Positions 32,440 through 39,927 of a stretch of DNA of 64,000 nt are shown piece by piece; the stretch's first letter is position 1; every line of letters starts with the position of its first letter. Origin of the DNA: CAZRVH01 sp964624905 (GTDB lineage: Bacteria; Patescibacteriota; Gracilibacteria; Peribacterales; Peribacteraceae). The stretch is from positions 47,139 to 111,138 of the forward strand of contig CAZUYK010000002.1 in assembly GCA_964624905.1 (NCBI GenBank). The letters run 5' to 3'. Made by a program: the position numbers and the translations under genes. Under the pieces are notes generated by a model, which saw only the letters and a program-made list of their open reading frames with translations, was not told the origin of the DNA and did no database searches.

Positions 32440-32985
32440 ATGGCAAAGCAAGATCCAAATGCAGGACGAAACTGGTACGTCGTCCACACCTACGCCGGAT
32501 ACGAGGACAGCGTGAAGCAGTCCCTCATGCAGCGCGTCCAGTCCTTCAACATGCAGGACTACATCTTCGACGTGCAGGTGCCGAAGGAAAAGCAGTTGGT
32601 CTTCAAGAAGGGCGAACCGGTGGAGGAAGAGCGAAAATTGTTCCCGGGTTACGTGCTCGTGGACATGTCCGTTACGGATGAGTCATGGTACCTGGTGCGC
32701 AACACGCCGAACGTCACGGGATTCGTCGGATCCGGAAACATCCCGGTTCCCGTGACACCGGAGGAATTCGGAGTGATCGAGCGCCGCGTCGGCGAGCAGG
32801 AGGCGAAGTTCAAGAGCGACTTCCAGGTGGGCGACCTCGTCGTCATCGCGGACGGTCCGTTCAAGAACTACGAAGGTTCCGTGGACTCCGTGGACGTGGA
32901 CAAGGGCAAGCTCACGGTGCTCGTGCTTATCTTCGACCGCGAAACTCCGGTGGAACTCGACTTCACGCAGGTGAAGAAGAAATGA
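32440..32985 (+). CDS. nusG: Transcription termination/antitermination factor NusG
   Basis: A 181-aa NusG that binds RNA polymerase and couples it to Rho or ribosomes. The NGN domain starts NWYVVHTYAGYEDSVKQSL and includes FPGYVLVDM and RNTPNVTGFVG. The KOW domain includes FQVGDLVVIADGPF and EGSVDSVD. It starts 2 nt after the secE stop with no Shine-Dalgarno sequence. Its TGA overlaps the ATG of the next gene (ATGA), where many bacteria have rplK instead. Confidence 0.97.
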   Translation: MAKQDPNAGRNWYVVHTYAGYEDSVKQSLMQRVQSFNMQDYIFDVQVPKEKQLVFKKGEPVEEERKLFPGYVLVDMSVTDESWYLVRNTPNVTGFVGSGNIPVPVTPEEFGVIERRVGEQEAKFKSDFQVGDLVVIADGPFKNYEGSVDSVDVDKGKLTVLVLIFDRETPVELDFTQVKKK

Positions 32986-33713
32986 TGAATAAGAGTTCTT
33001 TGCTGCGTACAGGCATCATCGCGATCGCCGTAATCCTTTGTGTCGCGGCGCAATTTGTTTTGCAAAAAAACAGCAAAAACGTGCTTGCCCCGGATACATC
33101 GTCACCGCAAAGTTCGTCGGAGTTTGCAGAAGCGAGTTCGATGAAATCTTCGACATTCAACAATTTCTCCGTACCGGCCGCGTGGACGAGCGAGTTCAAT
33201 AAAGACTCACGAACGGATTTGGCCGAAGTGCAGGATCCTTGCGATATCGCGACACAAGAAGCAGGTACTTTTTCCGATGCTGAACCAAACTCAACGCACA
33301 GAATTTCATTCCGGAACGAAGAACTTTCAATTGCATTCCCGTGGAACCGTTCATGGGGAAGTAAGCATTACAAGGCAGCCCTGTTTGAACCGAACAGCGA
33401 AAACTCCGGATGGTTCGGGCCGGTGCTAACGCATGAAAATGGCCCGTGCGAAGGGATTGGATATATGCCGAAGTGGTACTTTTATTTCACCGACATTCCG
33501 TTGGATAAGTTGCAAAGCAACACGGACATGAGGCATTGGGAATCTGCGAAAATCGGCAAATGGGACGGTATTTACTTCGAAACATTTTCGGAAAACTCTT
33601 CAGGCTCCTCCCTTGCGATCAATCACAACGGAAAAAGCCTAGTTTTCATCGGCAATGATCCCAAGGATTTGGACGTATTCAAAGCGATGATCGATTCGAT
33701 TGAAGAAGAGTAA
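32982..33713 (+). CDS. Exported or membrane-anchored orphan coupled to nusG
   Basis: A 243-aa protein of unknown function. One N-terminal hydrophobic segment (about 9-28) acts as signal or anchor, followed by a Ser-rich linker (about 35-60) and a globular extracytoplasmic domain. That domain has an AFPWNRSWG motif, several Trp residues and two cysteines (DPCD, GPCEG) that may pair. It starts within the nusG stop (ATGA, second ATG at 32985), which suggests translational coupling. It is more AT-rich than nusG. It abuts the convergent murJ with no gap. Confidence 0.65.
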   Translation: MMNKSSLLRTGIIAIAVILCVAAQFVLQKNSKNVLAPDTSSPQSSSEFAEASSMKSSTFNNFSVPAAWTSEFNKDSRTDLAEVQDPCDIATQEAGTFSDAEPNSTHRISFRNEELSIAFPWNRSWGSKHYKAALFEPNSENSGWFGPVLTHENGPCEGIGYMPKWYFYFTDIPLDKLQSNTDMRHWESAKIGKWDGIYFETFSENSSGSSLAINHNGKSLVFIGNDPKDLDVFKAMIDSIEEE

Positions 33714-35027
33714 TCACCTGGATGCTTGTCTCATCTTCCCGGGTAACATTGCTGCAAGTCCCACCGCCTGTGCAATTTGGCCTGCGGTAAAGCTCAATCC
33801 GAGCGCATAGACTCCGTATTTCGGAACCAGGATCCAGGCGAGCGCGATGGCGACGGTTCCGTTCACCACGTTCATGATCGCGGGCGTCGCCGTTTTATGC
33901 ATTGCGTAATACGAGCGAAGCAACAGGTGGTTCAGGCTTTCGAACGGGATGCTGATGGCGTACAGGGCGAGCGCCATGCTGAACACGGGAAGCACGCGCT
34001 GCAAATGGACCAGTTGCGCGGCGATCGGAGTGGCAAGAACGAGGACGATCGCTCCGGGAATAGTGAGTCCGAGCACGGTGAGTATCCCCTTCTTCAGATA
34101 CATGTTGAACCTGCTCCACTCTTTTTTCGCGACCGCGTTGCTGAGGAGCGGGAACGCCGATTGCGCCAGCGCGATGCCGACGACTCCCACGACGACGGAT
34201 TGGAAATTACGCGCGTTGCTGTTGATGGTCACGGCACCCGCGTCGAGCCCAGACGCAACCGCGTCGAAGACAAGCAGCTGCAATTGCAATGCGCCAAGGG
34301 CGGCCATGCGCGGCAGCATGAGCCATCCCATGGTTTTCAAATCAGGATGCCAAAATGTCGGACTCCATCGGAATCCCGCATGGAAGGCGCCGCCGAGGCG
34401 CACGATCATGTAGATCAACGCACCGAGTAGCGTTCCCAGCATCGGTCCGTATTCGCCGTAATACGGGGTGAAGAAAACCGTTCCGACGATCGTGCCACAT
34501 GTATAGAGAACGGGCGTGATGCCATAGACCCAATACTTCTGAACGGTGACGAGGTACTGGCCGATCGCATTGCCAAAGACGAAGAGGAAGTTCGTGAGCA
34601 ACGCCAAGCGCCCGAAATTCACGTAAAGATCCAAGTCATGGCCCGTGAATCCGACGAGGAACGGGGCGATCTTCGGAAAGAACAGGCAGAGCAACAACGA
34701 AATGACTCCAAAGAACATGCTTCCCGCCCACATGACGCTGCTGAGCAGTGCGGATGTATCGTGATGACGGCCGTTCGCCTTGTACTTGGCAAGCAACGGC
34801 ACGAGCACGGTGGACAATCCCGCCATGATCGTGATCTGAAACAGAAGATCGCTGGGGCGGAAGGACGCGATGTACACGTCCACGGTGGAAAGGCCGGGGA
34901 AGGTCCTGTTGAGCGCGTTATCGCGGATCAATCCTGCCAATGATGCCGCGAATTGCGTGAGAGCCAGTACAAAGGCCCCGCCAAGCAAGCGCTGCTGCGA
35001 TAAGTGCGTTTTCAGGAAGGTTTTCAT
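33714..35027 (-). CDS. murJ: Lipid II flippase MurJ
   Basis: A 437-aa polytopic membrane protein of the MOP/MurJ type, with about 12-14 helices. It moves the peptidoglycan precursor lipid II across the membrane. The family start GLIRDNALNRTFP, followed by DVYIASFRPSDLLF, corresponds to the conserved first helices with their Arg and Asp. MurJ enzymes are usually somewhat longer (about 500 aa), so this is a compact version. TATCCT (35034-35039, minus strand) ends 6 nt before the ATG. Together with murC, 1.5 kb away, it indicates a functional wall pathway. Confidence 0.9.
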   Translation of the reverse strand: MKTFLKTHLSQQRLLGGAFVLALTQFAASLAGLIRDNALNRTFPGLSTVDVYIASFRPSDLLFQITIMAGLSTVLVPLLAKYKANGRHHDTSALLSSVMWAGSMFFGVISLLLCLFFPKIAPFLVGFTGHDLDLYVNFGRLALLTNFLFVFGNAIGQYLVTVQKYWVYGITPVLYTCGTIVGTVFFTPYYGEYGPMLGTLLGALIYMIVRLGGAFHAGFRWSPTFWHPDLKTMGWLMLPRMAALGALQLQLLVFDAVASGLDAGAVTINSNARNFQSVVVGVVGIALAQSAFPLLSNAVAKKEWSRFNMYLKKGILTVLGLTIPGAIVLVLATPIAAQLVHLQRVLPVFSMALALYAISIPFESLNHLLLRSYYAMHKTATPAIMNVVNGTVAIALAWILVPKYGVYALGLSFTAGQIAQAVGLAAMLPGKMRQASR

Positions 35028-35047
35028 AAAAATAGGATAGCCTTTCC

Positions 35048-35090
35048 CGCGAATCTAATGAAGCTACAAGCTAATGAAGCTTGGTTCGCG
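35048..35090. repeat. Dispersed palindromic repeat, copy 1
   Basis: A 43-bp element bounded by CGCGAA and TTCGCG and containing TAATGAAGCTACAAGCTAAT. It lies between the divergent murJ and SLH genes. The same GAAGCT-rich unit recurs at about 36.5, 49.98 and 60.7 kb. Confidence 0.6.
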
Positions 35091-35148
35091 CAATAGAAGC
35101 TGCAATGATGATTCATTACAGTGATACCCGATTCATTCCCCTCCCCCG

Positions 35149-36477
35149 ATGATGATCCGATCCACCATCCGAACCGCTGCGGTTTCCTGCGCCACGCTTG
35201 CCACGCTGTTCTCCATGCATGCCGCATTCGCACAGTCCGCGGAATCACAGGAATCATCCGCGACAACCGAGGAACAGCACTCGGCCGCAAGCACGGAACC
35301 GAACACCATCGTCGTGGAGCAGCGTGCGATCGACATGCCCTTGGGTACCTGGACATTCCTGAAGCCGGGCAATGCAGAAAAGATTATGGGATCAGCCGAT
35401 GTGAAAACGCTTACGGACCTTCCAGCAGGCAGCTACACGCTAATTTCGGAGCCGCCCGACGGCGCATCATCCGTCATTACCATCCTTTCCGGAGAAGTTG
35501 TAGTGAAAGAACTGAACAGTACGCAGGCGAATATCAAGCTCGTCGGAGGAGAGACATATACGATGCGCATCCGTTATTTCAAAACGAAGGTCGGCAACGT
35601 GAACGTCAACAGCGATCCCCAGGGCATGGAATTCACCTTGTACGGGCCGAATGAAAGCGTGCAAGAAGGCGTGACGCCCATGTCATACGAAGGCATGCCG
35701 GAGGGGCAATACAAACTGCAGTACAAGGCGCTGGACGGATGCGTGATGCCCAAACCCCTTGCGGATCAGCTCAAAGCTGGCGGACGCATCGGCTTCACCA
35801 TCAATATCCAGTGCGCAACCGCGGACAAGATTCGCCAGGAACAAACTCCGGACGAAAGCGAGCTGAATCTCCAGGTGACGATCGAAGGGAAAAACATGGT
35901 GATGACCGACGTACGCAAGCAGGATTGGTTTTCCAGTTCCGTGTTCGACGTTATCAAAAAAGGGGTACTGTCCGGCTACAGGAACGAACAGGGGGAACTT
36001 ACGGGTGAATTCGGCCCCGGCAACAGCGTGACGATAGCGGAACTTGCGAAGATCGCGCATAAAGTCGGAAGCGTCAGCGAAGAAGCCTTCATCGGCCAGA
36101 ACCCCGTGAACCCGCTGGCGGTGAACATGTGGGCAACCCCGTTCTTCGCATCGGCCGAAAGCCGCGGCTGGACGATCTTCGACCATGGCGAACCGTACAT
36201 CGATCCCGCGAGACCGGCCACGCGCGGCGAAGTACTGATGACGATCCTGCAGGTATTGGAAATCCCGCTGCAGTGGCAGACCGGCGAGCTCTTCACCGAC
36301 GTCACCGTGCGCACACCCTACGCGGCCGCAGTAGAAACAGCAGCAAACGAAGGAATCGTGGAAGGACGCAAGGACGAAAGCGGAAAACCGCTCAATCTCT
36401 TCGGGCCGAATGATCCCATCAACCGCGCGGAAATGGCCAAACTGCTCGTGACGGTGATCAATAAGTATAAGAAATAA
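35149..36477 (+). CDS. S-layer homology (SLH) domain protein
   Basis: A 442-aa exported protein. A signal peptide (about 1-29, AAFAQ) is followed by two PEGA-like beta modules (about 50-215) with LPAGSYTLISE and MPEGQYKLQYK, then three SLH repeats (about 250-440). The SLH repeats contain FDVIKKGVLSGYRN, DPARPATRGEVLMTIL and FGPNDPINRAEMAKLL. SLH domains bind pyruvylated wall polysaccharide; the pyruvyl transferase CsaB at 48398-49363 could supply that ligand. A second ATG at 35152 is equally possible. A TACAGT hexamer lies about 27 nt upstream. Confidence 0.85.
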   Translation: MMIRSTIRTAAVSCATLATLFSMHAAFAQSAESQESSATTEEQHSAASTEPNTIVVEQRAIDMPLGTWTFLKPGNAEKIMGSADVKTLTDLPAGSYTLISEPPDGASSVITILSGEVVVKELNSTQANIKLVGGETYTMRIRYFKTKVGNVNVNSDPQGMEFTLYGPNESVQEGVTPMSYEGMPEGQYKLQYKALDGCVMPKPLADQLKAGGRIGFTINIQCATADKIRQEQTPDESELNLQVTIEGKNMVMTDVRKQDWFSSSVFDVIKKGVLSGYRNEQGELTGEFGPGNSVTIAELAKIAHKVGSVSEEAFIGQNPVNPLAVNMWATPFFASAESRGWTIFDHGEPYIDPARPATRGEVLMTILQVLEIPLQWQTGELFTDVTVRTPYAAAVETAANEGIVEGRKDESGKPLNLFGPNDPINRAEMAKLLVTVINKYKK

Positions 36478-36491
36478 AATAGCTGCGTTCA

Positions 36492-36546
36492 CTTCTTTAG
36501 CTTGATTAGAACAACTGAAATCCTAACCCTAATGAAGCTAACGAAG
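36492..36546. repeat. Dispersed palindromic repeat, copy 2
   Basis: CTTCTTTAGCTTGATTAG (36492-36509) and CTAATGAAGCTAACGAAG (36529-36546) form an 18-bp inverted repeat with 16 matches and a 19-nt loop. It sits between the convergent SLH and murC genes, where it could also act as a weak terminator. Confidence 0.7.
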
Positions 36547-36560
36547 CTACAAGCCATCTC

Positions 36561-37835
36561 TCACTTCATCATCTTCGTCGCAAGGTTCGTAATCGTGCCC
36601 GCGCCCATACACACGAGGACGTCGCCGGGCTGCAATATACCGCGCAGAATTTCCTCGGTCTTTTCCAATCCGTGCCCGTTTCGGGCGTCGACGCGGCTTT
36701 CATGCGCGACGTCTTTTACAAACTGGTCGAGATCGACTTCGCCGTTCTCGATGTGTCCGCGCGCGTTGTAAATATCAGGCATCACCACCAAATCGGCAGC
36801 ATGGAACGCGGTGACGAAATCATCGTAGAGCTTCCTCGTACGGTCGTGGGTGTGGGGCTGGAACGCGAGGACGATGCGTGACTTCGGGTATTTTTCACGG
36901 ATTCCCTGCAAAGACGCTTTGATCTCCGCGGGGTGATGGGCGTAATCGTCTATCACGGGAATGCCTCCGGGCAATTCCCCCTTCAATTCCATGCGACGCC
37001 ACGTTCCCTGGAATCCCCGCACGCTCTTTTCGGCAAGCTCGTGCGGAATGCCCAGGTATGACGCAAGCGCCAAAACAAGCTGCGCATTGCTCTGCATATG
37101 CCGTCCCGGGACGGATAGGATGGGCAGCGGGACCGTATCGGCATCGATGTATTCGCGACCCGCCTTCTTCACCACGTCTTTGCTCTGAGGATCCGTAAGA
37201 TGCGCGATCACCATGCCGCCTTTTTTCGGGACTTTTTGAAGAAAATCGACGAACGCCCGCTGGTATTCCTCCAGAGAAGAAAACGCATCAAAATGATCTC
37301 CGTCAACGTTCGTCATCAGGACGATAGTCGGAGATAAGTGGAAAAAATCGCGCCTGTATTCGCATGCTTCGACGACGAAATCCCCCGACCCCTCGCGCCA
37401 GTTGCGTCCGTCCAGATCCGGCGACTTGGTGCCGACGATAACGCGCGGATCCTTGCCGGCATCAATTAAGAGCTTCGCGACCATCGCGGTCGTGGTGGAT
37501 TTTCCATGCGTTCCGCATATGGCAATCTCCCTCTTTCCTTCTTCTGCCAATGCGAGCCCGCCGAAATAATTTCGCGATTCGACTCCCAACTGCTTCGCTC
37601 TCACGCGCTCCGGCGCGTCTTCCGGCAAAGCCTCGGAATACAGGAAGAGGTCGATATCTTCCGGGATGCACGACCCGTCCTGATTCAAAAAGACGGTGAT
37701 GCCTTGCGAACGCAGGTCTTCCAATAACGCGCTGTCCGAGCGGTCACTCCCCATCACCTCATGTCCTTCATGCTTCAACAAAGCCGCCAATGCACTGAGA
37801 CCGATGCCGCCGATTCCGGAACAATAAATCTTCAT
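36561..37835 (-). CDS. murC: UDP-N-acetylmuramate--L-alanine ligase
   Basis: A 424-aa Mur ligase that adds L-alanine to UDP-MurNAc. It has the N-terminal substrate domain starting YCSGIGGIGLSALAAL, the ATP loop CGTHGKSTTTAMVAK, NVDGDHFD and the metal/ATP motif DDYAHHPAEIKA. The C-terminal domain has RIVLAFQPHTHDRT. A little shorter than average but complete. The start at 37835 is supported by TACACT (minus strand) ending 6 nt before it. Convergent to the SLH gene and divergent to the FtsB-like gene. Confidence 0.96.
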   Translation of the reverse strand: MKIYCSGIGGIGLSALAALLKHEGHEVMGSDRSDSALLEDLRSQGITVFLNQDGSCIPEDIDLFLYSEALPEDAPERVRAKQLGVESRNYFGGLALAEEGKREIAICGTHGKSTTTAMVAKLLIDAGKDPRVIVGTKSPDLDGRNWREGSGDFVVEACEYRRDFFHLSPTIVLMTNVDGDHFDAFSSLEEYQRAFVDFLQKVPKKGGMVIAHLTDPQSKDVVKKAGREYIDADTVPLPILSVPGRHMQSNAQLVLALASYLGIPHELAEKSVRGFQGTWRRMELKGELPGGIPVIDDYAHHPAEIKASLQGIREKYPKSRIVLAFQPHTHDRTRKLYDDFVTAFHAADLVVMPDIYNARGHIENGEVDLDQFVKDVAHESRVDARNGHGLEKTEEILRGILQPGDVLVCMGAGTITNLATKMMK

Positions 37836-37841
37836 GGAAAT

Positions 37842-37851
37842 AGTGTACACT
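37842..37851. promoter_or_regulatory. Palindromic divergent -10 element (murC / ftsB-like)
   Basis: AGTGTACACT is a palindrome giving TACACT on both strands. The minus copy ends 6 nt before the murC ATG. The plus copy (37846-37851) would start a leader of about 38 nt for the FtsB-like gene. Confidence 0.5.
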
Positions 37852-37896
37852 ACCGGCACGGCGCGCGAGAATGCGCACGTCTTCCATTTGTCCCGC

Positions 37897-38343
37897 ATGC
37901 CCTATAACCGCGACATAGAGCCGATCAGCAAACAACTGACCATCGTCATCGGTCTAACGGTGGTGGGCTTCATGGCGTTCGGGTTGGCGTTGTCTTTTTA
38001 CCGGAACATCCTGTTCGAAAAGACCCTCCTGGACTTGGCGGACCAGAACAACAAAATCGCGAAGACGATCGAACAGGGATACAGCGACCTGGAGTACTTC
38101 CGTAGCGCACAGTACAAGGACAAGTACGCGAAAGAGAACCTGGATAAATACAATCCCGGCGAAAACGTCATCATTATCACAGAGGCTCCGGATTCGCCGG
38201 ACGTACTGAAAGACGACGCGGTGGAGGCTGAGCGCAAAGAGGCTGCATACCAGGAACTACTCCAGAGCATGCCCGTGTGGGACCACTGGAAACTGTATCT
38301 ATTCCGAAGGGACCAGATCGAGAACTTGAAGGAGGGATTATGA
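37897..38343 (+). CDS. FtsB/DivIC-like septum protein candidate
   Basis: A 148-aa bitopic protein. A short cytosolic N-terminus is followed by one membrane helix (about 15-37) and a coiled-coil-like region (about 40-70, TLLDLADQNNKIAKTIEQ). A charged domain follows and includes YKDKYAKENLDKYNPGENVII, where the KYxxENL pattern resembles the conserved YxAxExLxxxxPGE of FtsB/DivIC/FtsL-type proteins. The role would be stabilising the division complex. Its divergent position beside murC supports a wall or division role. The ATG at 37897 fits the domain; 37834 is less likely. Confidence 0.65.
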   Translation: MPYNRDIEPISKQLTIVIGLTVVGFMAFGLALSFYRNILFEKTLLDLADQNNKIAKTIEQGYSDLEYFRSAQYKDKYAKENLDKYNPGENVIIITEAPDSPDVLKDDAVEAERKEAAYQELLQSMPVWDHWKLYLFRRDQIENLKEGL

Positions 38344-38432
38344 TTATAAGAAAGAAGCTGCATTCGCTTCGTTTAAAACATAGGTCGTGTGCTTGCAAAT
38401 ATTGCCTTTCTACTACACAATGGCGGCTCCGT

Positions 38433-38509
<77 letters not shown>

Positions 38510-38521
38510 ATTAAACATAAT

Positions 38522-38779
38522 ATGGAAGGATCCTTTGTGGTTTATATCCTAAAAGGCGCTACAAAAAGATATATCGGCTGTACTTCCAATTTCCCTGAAA
38601 GATTAAGGCAGCATAATGAAGGTTTTTCGAGATATACGAAAGGACGCGGTCCTTGGATTTTGGAGTGGATAAGTATTGCCATGGATCACTCCAATGCCCT
38701 TGTATTGGAGAGGAAATTAAAACGACAAAAGGGCGGAGATGGGATGAAAAAGTTACTTAACCAATACCGAGGCTCATAA
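38522..38779 (+). CDS. Small GIY-YIG endonuclease-like protein
   Basis: An 85-aa stand-alone GIY-YIG domain (URI/UPF0213 type). The motif pair is VVYILKG and RYIGCTS, followed by the catalytic Arg in ERLRQHNEG and a Glu in VLERKLKRQK. It begins 12 nt after the initiator tRNA and its last codons, including the TAA stop, lie inside a partial copy of the same tRNA. It is more AT-rich than its neighbours. Position and duplication suggest a mobile or formerly mobile cassette that targeted the tRNA gene. Confidence 0.85.
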   Translation: MEGSFVVYILKGATKRYIGCTSNFPERLRQHNEGFSRYTKGRGPWILEWISIAMDHSNALVLERKLKRQKGGDGMKKLLNQYRGS

Positions 38780-38828
38780 TCCCGCATCCGCGGGATCACA
38801 GGTTCGAATCCTGTCCCCGCAACCAATT
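38768..38828 (+). pseudogene. Partial copy of tRNA-fMet (3' half)
   Basis: CGAGGCTCATAA (38768-38779) and a 32-bp block from the T-arm to beyond CCA (38797-38828) exactly repeat the initiator tRNA at 38460-38471 and 38481-38512. Between them the 9-bp CCTCGAGGT is replaced by 17 bp that form a perfect hairpin TCCCGC-ATCC-GCGGGA. There is no 5' half, so no tRNA can be made. Confidence 0.85.
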
Positions 38829-38882
38829 CAAACAAACACCCATCGGAACGCCCAAAACCCCGTAAAAGCGGCTAAATTAACC

Positions 38883-38910
38883 TTGCAAGGCCCTCAAATT
38901 TCCCTACAAT
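38883..38910 (+). promoter_or_regulatory. Predicted promoter of rpmA
   Basis: TTGCAA (38883-38888), a 16-bp spacer and TACAAT (38905-38910) end 9 nt before the ATG at 38920, giving a leader of 0-3 nt. Confidence 0.65.
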
Positions 38911-38919
38911 GCCCGCACT

Positions 38920-39204
38920 ATGGCACATAAGAAAGCAGGAGGCACTACCCAAAACGGCCGAGACAGCCGAGCAAAGCGACGTGGCGTGAAGCGCTTCGGC
39001 GGACAGACGGTGAATGCCGGCGAGGTTCTTATTCGCCAGAAAGGATACTGGTACCGCCCGGGCAAGAACACGTACGTGGGCAAGGATTTCACCATCCACG
39101 CCACCGTTCCGGGAGTCGTGACGTTCTCCAAGAAGAAAGTGACGTCCTTCAGCGGTTCCCGCCACAAGACGACGGTCATCAACATCGAGCCGAAGAAGGC
39201 TTAA
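38920..39204 (+). CDS. rpmA: 50S ribosomal protein L27
   Basis: A 94-aa L27 that reaches the peptidyl-transferase centre. It starts directly with AHKKAGGTTQNGRDS, so it lacks the cleavable N-terminal extension of Firmicutes. It contains RGVKRFGGQTVNAGEVLIRQ and GKDFTIHATVPG. In most bacteria it follows rplU; here rplU lies 18 kb away on the other strand. Confidence 0.97.
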   Translation: MAHKKAGGTTQNGRDSRAKRRGVKRFGGQTVNAGEVLIRQKGYWYRPGKNTYVGKDFTIHATVPGVVTFSKKKVTSFSGSRHKTTVINIEPKKA

Positions 39205-39230
39205 GCATCCCCGTCCGCGATATTCCTATC

Positions 39231-39258
39231 GTGACATCGGGCCTTTTCCCTGTACCAT
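39231..39258 (+). promoter_or_regulatory. Predicted promoter of the 39265 orphan
   Basis: GTGACA (39231-39236), a 16-bp spacer with TG just before the -10, and TACCAT (39253-39258) end 6 nt before the ATG at 39265. Confidence 0.6.
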
Positions 39259-39264
39259 CGCACC

Positions 39265-39927
39265 ATGTCCGAAATGGGATTCGAATCGTCGGCACCATCC
39301 GAGGATGGCGGCAACGCCGCGGAAGGGTTGAGTGAACAGGCGAAAGCCAAATTCGCCGCGGGCCAGGCGGCCATGGTGCAGATCCAAAAGGAAGAAAAGA
39401 AGGCGAAAAAGAAAGATGATGGCGTCGCCCAGGTCATTTTGCAGTTCCTCACGGACGACCAGCGCACGCATTTGGCCACGCTCATCGCGAGGCTCGTCGC
39501 CCGCGACTGCCCGTCCCCGTTCATCCTGTCCATCCTGTCGCTCATCAATGATGATTGCCGCAAGGTGGTTGAGGAATACTTGAAAGAACAGGGATCGGAC
39601 GACGCATCCGATGAAACCATGCCGACGGTCCAAGGGAACGAACTTACGGATGATAACGAGGCGTTTGCACTGTGGATCGTGCGCATGCAGCAGGTCCTGG
39701 GCGCGGACAGCGACAAAATCATCAAGGCATTGCTCGTGGAAGACGGCAATATCGACGGAACGGTGCTTCAAGTGACGACCTTCGTTCTGCAGGACTACCT
39801 GGAACAATCCGGAAAGAAGCCGCAGTTTGAGGAAGTGCAGGCGCTGTCGATCAACATCCTCCAGTCCGTGTTCACGAAATTCATGGAAGGAGGACACCTG
39901 GAAGAGCCGCAGGAAGAAGCAAATTGA
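39265..39927 (+). CDS. Orphan helical cytosolic protein
   Basis: A 220-aa protein of unknown function. A low-complexity acidic N-terminus (about 1-25) is followed by a Lys-rich helix (KEEKKAKKKDD) and two helical domains (about 50-110 and 130-205). No membrane segment or known motif is visible. It has its own promoter 6 nt before the ATG. Its stop directly abuts the stop of convergent lepA. Confidence 0.65.
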   Translation: MSEMGFESSAPSEDGGNAAEGLSEQAKAKFAAGQAAMVQIQKEEKKAKKKDDGVAQVILQFLTDDQRTHLATLIARLVARDCPSPFILSILSLINDDCRKVVEEYLKEQGSDDASDETMPTVQGNELTDDNEAFALWIVRMQQVLGADSDKIIKALLVEDGNIDGTVLQVTTFVLQDYLEQSGKKPQFEEVQALSINILQSVFTKFMEGGHLEEPQEEAN

